Positions 12,701 to 17,589 of a DNA stretch of 17,589 nt are shown here, in pieces. Source of the DNA: SFJ001 sp045118955. GTDB taxonomy: Bacteria > Bacillota > Clostridia > Oscillospirales > Ruminococcaceae. The DNA is taken from contig JBGVKB010000061.1 of assembly GCA_045118955.1 (NCBI GenBank), positions 1-17,589 on the forward strand. The letters run 5' to 3'. Position 1 is the stretch's first letter, and every line of letters starts with the position of its first letter. The notes beneath the pieces were generated by a model. That model was not told where the DNA came from and ran no database searches. It saw only the letters and a list, made by a program, of their open reading frames with translations. A program made the position numbers and the translations under genes.

Positions 12701-14606
12701 GTCCGTTCAGAATGCGGTACTGCAAAAACAGGGTGGTCAGGTCGTTCTGCACCGGCATGGCGGTGGTCAGGAGGGCGATGCGCTGACGGCCGGAATGCCC
12801 GGCGGGCAGCTTGCCGGCCATCTGCTTGAAGAAGCGAGCCGCCGCGATGCGCAGGGGCAGCGCGTCCCGCAGGAAGTAGAAGGCGGCGAACTCCACCATG
12901 TCGCTCAGCTCCTGCTCGGAGCAGTCGTCCATGGGCAGGTCGTACAGGGTGTCCAGCAGGGCGAAGGCACCGTCGTCGTCCACCCGGCCGGGGGTCTCGT
13001 ACCAGCGGGCGAAGGCGTGGAAGAACTCCGCCCGGTCGCCGGGCAGGGCGTGGTTCCACAGGCTGTTCACCACGCCCTTCAGGGAGTCGCCGATCCAGCT
13101 CTTGTGCTGCTGGGTCAGCTTGTGGTCGGGGCGGATGACCCGATCCAGCGTCTTGGCCCACAGGCTCAGGGCGGTCTGCTCGGCCACGTCGGGGGTGTTG
13201 GCGGGGCGCTCCTTGCGGTAGCCGGCGTTGAAGCGGGCCACCACCTGACCGGTCAGGTCGGCGGCGTAGCGGCGGATGTCGCCCTCGCGGTTGCACAGCA
13301 GCTCATACAGGAAGTCCAGAAGCTGGATCTTCTGGGGCGCGTCCAGATAGGTGGAGTACTCCCGCAGGATGTCCAGATAGGCGCGGATGTTCTTCCAGTC
13401 CTTCTCGCTGCGGGCCGCCTCCAGCAGGTTGCCGAAGGTGCGCTCGTAGGCCAGCGTCTGCATCACGTCCAGATTGTGGCGGATGCCCAGATACACAAGG
13501 CTCTGGATGGTGTCGTCCACGCTGCGCAGCACCACCGAGGGCATCTGCAGCGGGGCGGGCGGGTTGCCGTTCAGCTCCACGTCCACGCCCAGACTGCGCA
13601 TATAGTCCTCGAAGTCGTGCAGGCGGGCGTATACGAACTTGTAGCGGCGGCGCTTTGCCTCGTCCACATTGTCCAGCTTGGACAGGATCACGTCAAAGCT
13701 GGCATCCAGATCGTAGATGCGGGTGCGCTCTCTGCCGTCCGGCCCCCGCTCCTGCTTGGAGCGGAAGTCCGCGTAGATGAGCAGCAGGCTCTCCACGGTC
13801 AGGTTCTCCGGCTCCAGATCCCAGGTGGAGTGGTTGGCGGCGATGTGGCCGATGGCGGGCAGACCCATGCGGGTGAACCACTGGTCGGTGTAGAAGTAAT
13901 GCAGGTAGGGCACCCGCTCGCCGGGCTTGCAGCCGTACTTGCCCAGATCGTGGCCGGCGGCGGCGCCGCTGACCAGCGCCAGATCCACCGGCACACCGGC
14001 GGCGGCCAGACCCCGGGCGGCGGTGATGGCCACATAGTGCACGCCGGCGATGTGGCTCAGGGTGCTGAAGGGGGTGGCCTCGTTGCCCAGACGCAGCAGC
14101 ACGTCGATGTGCTGCTCCTTCCATGCCTGCATCATGCTCAGGTATTCGGCACCGCGCAGGCAGCCCGCGGCCTCCTCGGCGGTCAGGAAGGCGAAGTCCA
14201 GCTCCTTGTCAAAGGGCATCACCTCATGCTCAAAGTCCAGCACCAGATGCAGCGTTTCAATAAAGAGGATGCAGGCCGCCCAGCAGCGCCAGTCGTCCGC
14301 CCGCTCGCCCAGCTCGGGGTACAGCAGACGGGAGGCGGTGCCGTAGGCGTACTTCAGCCAGCCGCCCTCCGGCTCCTCGGGGCCGGCCAGCCGCTCCATC
14401 GCCGGGCGGCAGACCTCCAGCACATCGGCGCAGAGGATCCGCTCCCGGATGGGCAGCACGGCGCTGAGCCGCTCCTGCCAGGGGAAGTCGTTCCACAGCT
14501 CGCTGACCGTCTCCCGCTCCAGCCCGCTCTGGCTCAAAAAGCGGCGGCTGGTCAGCCGCTGGCCCAGCTCGGTGCAGGCGCGCTGCAGTTGTTTCTTGAT
14601 GTTCAT
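9765..14606 (-). CDS. Giant HD / helical-repeat / NadD-like / GNAT-like / PRTase-like fusion protein
   Basis: 1613 residues. An HD-type phosphohydrolase region has H185/H190, the HD pair in AAAGHDLGKYG (H219-D220), further histidines H254 and H259, and D280 in IYADFRS. Residues about 380-890 are helical, HEAT-like. A nucleotidylyltransferase follows (about 912-1105): FFPGTFDPFTLSHKG (917-929; the first HxxH position is Thr, as in CoaD) and ISSTRIREN (1072-1080), the NadD-type C-terminal motif. Residues about 1130-1300 look GNAT-like (GRILFIGGIYLRRDD, EDALERQGF). About 1320-1500 resembles a type I phosphoribosyltransferase with PRPP-loop-like VVLVDDLLHHGGRLKT (1425-1440). NadD and the HD protein YqeK are often neighbours in Firmicutes, which supports a nucleotide role; the reaction is unknown. 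Start: ATG with AAAGGAGA five bases upstream. First gene of a three-gene operon; no frameshift or internal stop seen. Confidence 0.8.
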   Translation of the reverse strand: MNIKKQLQRACTELGQRLTSRRFLSQSGLERETVSELWNDFPWQERLSAVLPIRERILCADVLEVCRPAMERLAGPEEPEGGWLKYAYGTASRLLYPELGERADDWRCWAACILFIETLHLVLDFEHEVMPFDKELDFAFLTAEEAAGCLRGAEYLSMMQAWKEQHIDVLLRLGNEATPFSTLSHIAGVHYVAITAARGLAAAGVPVDLALVSGAAAGHDLGKYGCKPGERVPYLHYFYTDQWFTRMGLPAIGHIAANHSTWDLEPENLTVESLLLIYADFRSKQERGPDGRERTRIYDLDASFDVILSKLDNVDEAKRRRYKFVYARLHDFEDYMRSLGVDVELNGNPPAPLQMPSVVLRSVDDTIQSLVYLGIRHNLDVMQTLAYERTFGNLLEAARSEKDWKNIRAYLDILREYSTYLDAPQKIQLLDFLYELLCNREGDIRRYAADLTGQVVARFNAGYRKERPANTPDVAEQTALSLWAKTLDRVIRPDHKLTQQHKSWIGDSLKGVVNSLWNHALPGDRAEFFHAFARWYETPGRVDDDGAFALLDTLYDLPMDDCSEQELSDMVEFAAFYFLRDALPLRIAAARFFKQMAGKLPAGHSGRQRIALLTTAMPVQNDLTTLFLQYRILNGLGMETGMHRRILYGTDVVSEIFLDNLKSGTHWIVKAVNIKLLADQVDQGCTDHILHIATHLCNLIKVSEQVVVRIDAGKALLRIVKLLRPDQRNEISVELVKGLEVGEYEFSKYIPQYLGEFAMWLPPEQLDELIETLHADLASANERIVSVALDTLAVILECYDEYAERFLEPDDVYTARGDRLLGCLLSGLANHRAPVRQEALLLLGQLFATDRLTEAEKNHLFGLCFQKLLFFLDENEVTPLSLYYRAGALSHIYRYISNYRVEKGQLPVKTWNKIAFFPGTFDPFTLSHKGIVRAIRDMGYEVYLAVDEFSWSKNTQPHLIRRQIVSMSVADEFHVHLFPDDIPVNIANPTDLARLKSVFPDREVYLVVGSDVIAGASAYLAPEGPTTVHNMNHIVFRRASVSEREVESQRAPRDLINAKVVELELPTHLEDISSTRIRENIDLNRDISNLIDPIVQEFIYQRGLYLREPKYKRGLPVPEGSFQYIEKPEDWQIEELKAVLKDDPKAALIEASLLQTRDSLMVLRRAGEDSEAVGFTRMRFLQPEQLFTTLRNLELADYVRRSACGRILFIGGIYLRRDDPLPDSWQLLLAETVAKGLANTCNYAVFAPLEGLCHVKMEDALERQGFVPAPGVTDRPIYLTDMHQPLVLLQNLHTTLKEPFAREPAALEACRAAHRKLQLAMTKMYPGKLVLSVPSASIMQRMVDTITALNGVPRQPTTPRKLGPVMCVPFGKILRGRVVPNTVTKTLHTDKVYEPDLSRDSIEPFPGYSPLVSQIRAIKSFDRPVVLVDDLLHHGGRLKTILPLFKQEGVQIRSVLLGMLSGYGRDSLADWGLPVESVYTIPTLRHWFVESTLYPFIGGDTVRRDTRQAAGLQPSINMILPYTAPRLEGCSREAMFAFSECCLENARDLFLVLEGLYRAQFGRNLTLARLSEAIILPLCPDKGSCMSYDVNLAPSVYLENDLEMLRRTRGLLL

Positions 14607-14691
14607 AAGGGTCTCCTTTCGCCGCGCGGCCGGGGCAGCGTCCCATGCCCGCCCACAGCGTCACCGCAGCAAAAAATGTGCATTCTTCATC

Positions 14692-14700
14692 AGTATACCA
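14692..14700 (-). promoter_or_regulatory. Extended -10 promoter of the three-gene operon
   Basis: The minus strand reads TGGTATACT, a good -10 (TATACT) with TGn extension, about 85 bases upstream of the giant gene. The -35 region is poor. A perfect dyad CGGCACT/AGTGCCG (14725-14731 with 14739-14745) lies just upstream, a possible operator. Confidence 0.5.
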
Positions 14701-14724
14701 CACCGAGCAGCCAATCGGCGAGTC

Positions 14725-14745
14725 CGGCACTTTGGCATAGTGCCG
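14725..14745. promoter_or_regulatory. Dyad CGGCACT-N7-AGTGCCG between divergent promoters
   Basis: Perfect 7-bp arms with a 7-base spacer, centred about 40 bases upstream of the minus-strand -10. It has no T-tract on either side and is not inside a transcript of either flanking operon, so a protein-binding site is more likely than a terminator. Confidence 0.35.
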
Positions 14746-14786
14746 AAATACAGCACGGTTTCTTGTGCATTTTTCGCTTTTTTCTC

Positions 14787-14810
14787 GCAAAACGCATCGT
14801 TTTGCAAAAC
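14787..14810. promoter_or_regulatory. Overlapping palindromes built from GCAAAAC half-sites
   Basis: GCAAAACG and CGTTTTGC form a perfect dyad with a 3-base centre (14787-14794 with 14798-14805), and the second arm also starts the 12-base palindrome GTTTTGCAAAAC (14799-14810). Three half-sites in 24 bases, about 60 bases upstream of the transporter -10, suggest an operator for a dimeric regulator; no such regulator gene is in the window. Confidence 0.4.
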
Positions 14811-14866
14811 TTTTCCGGGTTTCTGCGCCGATTTTGCACAAGCGCGCCGCTTTGCCCGCGGGGATG

Positions 14867-14875
14867 TGCTATAAT
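14867..14875 (+). promoter_or_regulatory. Extended -10 promoter of the MFS-phosphodiesterase operon
   Basis: TGCTATAAT is a perfect TATAAT with TGn extension, 39 bases before the transporter ATG. No good -35 is visible at 17 bases. An AAAGGGGA ribosome site follows at 14898-14905. Confidence 0.7.
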
Positions 14876-14914
14876 GGGCAAAATACGAACAAACGGCAAA
14901 GGGGACGTTTCAAC

Positions 14915-16192
14915 ATGAAGCTGAATTACAAGCGCACCTTCTTCGTGGGTCTTGCCTTCCTGTCCATCAGCGCCTTCTGGCAGATGTACGACAGCATCAT
15001 CCCGCTCATTCTGCAAAACACCTTCCACCTGAACGAGTCGCTCATCGGCTCCATCATGGCCATCGACAACGTGCTGGCGGTGTTCCTGCTGCCCATCATC
15101 GGCACCCTGTCCGACAAGGTCAGCACCCCCATCGGCAAGCGGATGCCCTTCATTCTGGGCGGCACCGCGGCGGCGGTCTGCCTGATGATGCTGCTGCCCT
15201 ATGCGGACGCCACCCGGCAGCTCGGGCTGTTCGTGCCCGCGCTGGGTCTGACCCTCATCGCCATGGCCAGCTACCGCTCCCCCGCCGTGGCCCTGATGCC
15301 CGACCTGACCCCAAAGCCCCTGCGCAGTAAGGGCAACGCGGTCATCAACCTGATGGGCGCGGTGGGCGGCGTGTATTCCCTGCTGCTCATCCGTTTTCTG
15401 GTGCCCAAGGGGGAGGATCCCAGCTATCTGGCGGTGTTCCTCGGGGTGGCGGCGCTGATGGTGCTGGCGGTGGTCGTGCTGTTCGTGACCATCAAGGAAA
15501 AGCCCCTCGCTGCACAGATCGCCGCCGAGTACCCGGATGAGGACGCCCCCGCCGCGCCGGACGCCCCGGCCGCGCCCCTCGCCCCCGAGGTGATGCGCAG
15601 CCTGCGCTTTATTCTGGTGTCCATCTTCCTGTGGTTCACCGCCTACAACGCGGTGACCACCGCCTTCTCCCGCTACGCCGTGACCGTGTGGAAAATGGAG
15701 GGCGGCGGCTTTGCGAGCTGCCTGATGGTGGCCACCGTGGCGGCTATCCTCAGCTACATCCCCATCGGCAACATCGCCTCCCGCATCGGCCGCAAAAAGT
15801 CCATCATGCTGGGTCTGTGCGCCATGTTCATCAGCTACAGCGCCGTGCTGTTCTACCCCACCTACAACGTCACCGCCAACTTCTTCTTTGCCCTCATCGG
15901 CATGGGCTGGGCGGCGGTGGGCGTCAACTCCCTGCCCATGGTGGTGGAGATGAGCCGCGGCAGTGAGCTGGGCAAGTATACCGGCCTGTATTACACCTTC
16001 TCGATGAGCGCCCAGATCATCACCCCCATCCTCAGCGGGTTTTTGCTGCAGTATGTGTCCTACAGCGCTCTGTTCCCCTACGCGATGTTCTTCACCGCCT
16101 GCGCCCTGTTCACCATGAGCCGGGTGAAGCACGGCGACTCCCGCCCGGAGCAGAAGCAGTCCGCGCTGGAGAACTTCGACACCGACGACTGA
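14915..16192 (+). CDS. MFS transporter (GPH/SLC45-like)
   Basis: 425 residues from the ATG at 14915. A longer frame opens at 14765, but it would begin upstream of the promoter and its first 50 residues look non-coding, while AAAGGGGA lies nine bases before 14915. About 12 hydrophobic segments lie in two halves. The first half carries a loop motif GTLSDKVSTPIGKRMPF (63-79), of the form seen in glycoside-pentoside-hexuronide and SLC45-type porters; the second half has the weaker GNIASRIGRKKS (285-296). The central cytoplasmic loop (about 196-228) is acidic and Ala/Pro-rich. The opening FWQMYDSIIPLIL resembles that of many sugar porters in this group. The substrate cannot be read from sequence. 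The next gene, a phosphodiesterase 19 bases away, hints at a glycerophosphodiester or its product, but a sugar is as likely. Confidence 0.85.
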   Translation: MKLNYKRTFFVGLAFLSISAFWQMYDSIIPLILQNTFHLNESLIGSIMAIDNVLAVFLLPIIGTLSDKVSTPIGKRMPFILGGTAAAVCLMMLLPYADATRQLGLFVPALGLTLIAMASYRSPAVALMPDLTPKPLRSKGNAVINLMGAVGGVYSLLLIRFLVPKGEDPSYLAVFLGVAALMVLAVVVLFVTIKEKPLAAQIAAEYPDEDAPAAPDAPAAPLAPEVMRSLRFILVSIFLWFTAYNAVTTAFSRYAVTVWKMEGGGFASCLMVATVAAILSYIPIGNIASRIGRKKSIMLGLCAMFISYSAVLFYPTYNVTANFFFALIGMGWAAVGVNSLPMVVEMSRGSELGKYTGLYYTFSMSAQIITPILSGFLLQYVSYSALFPYAMFFTACALFTMSRVKHGDSRPEQKQSALENFDTDD

Positions 16193-16211
16193 CCGGAGGA
16201 GGATCACGACC

Positions 16212-17027
16212 ATGCCCTATCTTTTCACCCTTTTTCTGTCGGCGGTGCTGGTGTACCTGTGGGCCATCCTGCCCCGGATGACCGCCCGGCCCGACCGCTC
16301 TCCCCTGCTGACCCAGCGCTATTACGCCCACCGGGGCCTGCACGACAACGCCACCGACGCGCCCGAGAACTCCATGGCCGCCTTCCGCAAGGCTGTGGAG
16401 GCCGGGTACGGCATCGAACTGGATGTGCAGCTCTCCAAGGACCGCGTCCCGGTGGTGTTCCACGACGAGACCCTCACCCGGGTGTGCGGCGTGGACGGCC
16501 GGGTGAGAGACTACACCTTTGAGGAGCTGCAGCAGTTCCGGCTTTGCGGCACCGAGGAGCGCATCCCTCGCTTTGAGGATTTCCTGAAGCTGGTGGACGG
16601 CCGGGTCCCTCTGATCATCGAGATCAAGATCCACGAGAACGCCGCCGCGGTCTGCAGCCGGGCAGACCGACTCATCCGCGCCTACAAGGGCGTGTACTGC
16701 ATCGAGTCCTTCCACCCCTTCGCGGTGCGGTGGTATCGCCAAAACCGCCCCGAGGTGGTGCGCGGGCAGCTCTCCTCCAACTTCAAAAAAGCGAACGGCA
16801 CGGAGCCGACCGAGCAGTGGCTGGTGCACAACCTGCTCACCAACCTGCTGTGCCGCCCGGACTTCATCGCCTACGATTGCCGCTACCGCTCCAACCTGTC
16901 CCGCCGGCTGTGCAGTCTGCTGGGCGCGCTGCCGGTCACCTGGACGGTGCGCAGCCAAGCGGAGCTGGATGCCTGCCGCCGGGATTTTGCACTGTTCATC
17001 TTTGAGGGCTTTATCCCTCAGCCCTAA
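16212..17027 (+). CDS. Membrane-anchored glycerophosphodiester phosphodiesterase
   Basis: 271 residues. Residues 4-21 form one hydrophobic segment, a signal anchor. The GDPD domain follows with its catalytic and metal-binding set: HRG (H40, R41), PENS (E52, N53), IELDVQ (E69, D71), FHDE (H84) and IIEIK (E137, K139). It hydrolyses glycerophosphodiesters to glycerol-3-phosphate and an alcohol; UgpQ/GlpQ-type enzymes are typically 240-330 residues. The later part (SFHPFAVRWYRQNRPEVVRGQL, then a C-terminal TWTVRSQAELD) is also typical. The start has a strong GGAGGAGG site, and the gene lies 19 bases after the transporter stop, so the two are co-transcribed and probably handle phospholipid head-group or teichoic-acid-type breakdown products. 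Whether the domain faces the cytosol or the outside cannot be decided here. Confidence 0.9.
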   Translation: MPYLFTLFLSAVLVYLWAILPRMTARPDRSPLLTQRYYAHRGLHDNATDAPENSMAAFRKAVEAGYGIELDVQLSKDRVPVVFHDETLTRVCGVDGRVRDYTFEELQQFRLCGTEERIPRFEDFLKLVDGRVPLIIEIKIHENAAAVCSRADRLIRAYKGVYCIESFHPFAVRWYRQNRPEVVRGQLSSNFKKANGTEPTEQWLVHNLLTNLLCRPDFIAYDCRYRSNLSRRLCSLLGALPVTWTVRSQAELDACRRDFALFIFEGFIPQP

Positions 17028-17040
17028 ACCGAACAAAACA

Positions 17041-17081
17041 AGAGCGCCCCCGCGCGGTGTCTGACCCGCCGGGGGCGCTCT
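17041..17081. terminator. Strong hairpin between convergent operons
   Basis: A perfect 12-bp stem (17041-17052 with 17070-17081) with a 17-base loop lies between the phosphodiesterase stop and the EIIC stop. The minus-strand tail TTGTTTTGTT is a fair U-tract; the plus-strand tail is weaker. It probably serves both converging transcripts. Confidence 0.85.
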
Positions 17082-17102
17082 ATGTATTTCAAGAGGATGA
17101 GA

Positions 17103-17589
17103 TCAGTCCAGCTTCAGGTCGTTCTCCTTGATCCAGCCCATGCGGCGCAGCACCTCGCAGAAGATGACGCTGAGCACGGCGGGCAGGATGAAGCAGATCA
17201 GGGCCATGGCCAGCCAGTCCATGCCGGTGATGGCGGCCTTTGCGCCGCTGGCCACGTCGCTGACCCAGCCGGTGTACACGCCGATCTGACCCACCAGACC
17301 GCAGGTGCCCATGCCGGAGGACACCGGCGCGCCGTTCATCTCAAAGCGGAACAGGCAGGTGGCGATGGGGCCGGTGATGGCAGAGGCCAGCGTGGGAGGG
17401 ATCCAGATGCGGGGGTTGCGGACGATGTTGGGCATCTGCAGCATACTGGTGCCCAGACCCTGGCTGACCAGACCGCCCACGCCGTTCTCCTTGTAGCTCA
17501 TCACGGCGAAGCCGATCATCTGGGCGCAGCAGCCCGCCACAGCAGCGCCGCCGGCAAGTCCCACCAGGCCAAAGCTGGCACAGATGGCG
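17103..17589 (-). CDS. PTS EIIC-like membrane protein, C-terminal part (cut by window edge)
   Basis: 162 codons are open from the window edge to the TGA at 17103; the GTG at 17564 is internal, since the frame continues upstream as AICASFGL. Several hydrophobic segments alternate with conserved-looking loops: MLQMPNIVRNPRIWIPPTLASA, GPIATCLFRFEMNGAPVSSGMGTCGL and GQIGVYTGW. These resemble the PTS_EIIC_2 family, annotated as sugar-phosphotransferase-system IIC permeases but often without IIA or IIB partners nearby. It would sit in the cytoplasmic membrane; substrate unknown. The C-terminus is short and charged (WIKENDLKLD). The N-terminal half and the promoter are outside the window. It converges on the phosphodiesterase gene with a shared terminator. 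Confidence 0.75.
   Translation of the reverse strand, partial: AICASFGLVGLAGGAAVAGCCAQMIGFAVMSYKENGVGGLVSQGLGTSMLQMPNIVRNPRIWIPPTLASAITGPIATCLFRFEMNGAPVSSGMGTCGLVGQIGVYTGWVSDVASGAKAAITGMDWLAMALICFILPAVLSVIFCEVLRRMGWIKENDLKLD

Noticed and set aside
14765..14914. Upstream in-frame extension of the MFS gene (50 extra codons)
   Set aside because: It would begin before the TGCTATAAT promoter, has no ribosome site and encodes basic, non-membrane-like sequence; ATG 14915 has a good ribosome site.
9750..14918. A 1722-codon open frame on the plus strand opposite the giant fusion gene
   Set aside because: It mirrors the real gene, has no ribosome site, and its translation is low-complexity (Gln/Val/His/Gly/Leu-rich). 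It arises because GC-rich codon choice avoids stop codons in the complementary frame.
14690..16213. A 507-codon minus-strand frame opposite the MFS transporter, and 16110-17036 opposite the phosphodiesterase
   Set aside because: Both are His/Gln/Gly-rich antisense translations without motifs; the plus-strand genes have start sites, ribosome sites and catalytic motifs.
17103..17564. Complete 153-residue membrane protein starting at GTG 17564
   Set aside because: The frame continues open to the window edge with hydrophobic sequence and there is no ribosome site at the GTG; the gene is truncated by the window, not small.
1..17589. CRISPR arrays, tRNAs, rRNAs, insertion sequences, phage genes
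   Set aside because: No regularly spaced repeats, cloverleaf-type sequences, transposase-like proteins or terminal inverted repeats flanking a gene were found when reading the window.

Overview
The window is GC-rich bacterial DNA with AT-rich intergenic gaps, consensus Shine-Dalgarno sites, short ATGA-type gene overlaps and Firmicutes-type regulators. A GlnK/GlnL (YcbA/YcbB) two-component pair, GltS porters, a NadD/HD-type fusion protein and an EIIC of the PTS_EIIC_2 kind point to an anaerobic gut clostridium. My best guess is the Oscillospiraceae/Ruminococcaceae (Faecalibacterium-like). That assignment is an inference from gene content, not a database match.

Layout. (a) 1-260, minus: N-terminus of a UbiX-type flavin prenyltransferase, cut by the window edge. 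(b) 384-7011, all minus: a glutamate module. In transcription order it holds a GlnK-like histidine kinase, a GlnL-like response regulator, two tandem sodium/glutamate symporters (gltS) and NADP-type glutamate dehydrogenase (gdhA). Both gltS genes carry the same upstream direct repeat (TTTTGT-N4-TTTTGA type), close to the operator I recall for B. subtilis GlnL. Both also share a leader of the same architecture whose paired arms covary. (c) 7012-7393: a 382-bp gap with divergent promoter-like sequences, inverted repeats, a possible 12-codon ORF and a bidirectional terminator. (d) 7394-14606, minus: a three-gene operon. It begins with a 1613-residue fusion (HD domain, helical repeats, NadD-like nucleotidylyltransferase, GNAT-like region, PRTase-like region), followed by an LDH/MDH-like Rossmann protein with altered active-site positions and a two-lobed flavodoxin-like protein with a cysteine cluster. 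(e) 14607-14914: divergent promoter region with overlapping palindromes. (f) 14915-17027, plus: an MFS transporter and a glycerophosphodiester phosphodiesterase in one operon, ended by a strong hairpin. (g) 17103-17589, minus: C-terminal part of a PTS EIIC-like membrane protein, cut by the window edge.

How it fits together. The kinase/regulator pair probably senses glutamine or glutamate and activates the two gltS genes next to it, while GdhA links glutamate with 2-oxoglutarate and ammonium. The function of the three-gene operon is unknown. Its parts (NadD-like, PRTase-like, dinucleotide-binding Rossmann, flavoprotein) all suggest nicotinamide/flavin nucleotide chemistry. This operon and the paired gltS leaders are the most promising leads.

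No tRNA, rRNA, CRISPR array, insertion sequence or prophage gene was seen. Nearly every real gene has a long open frame on the opposite strand; these are treated as shadows.
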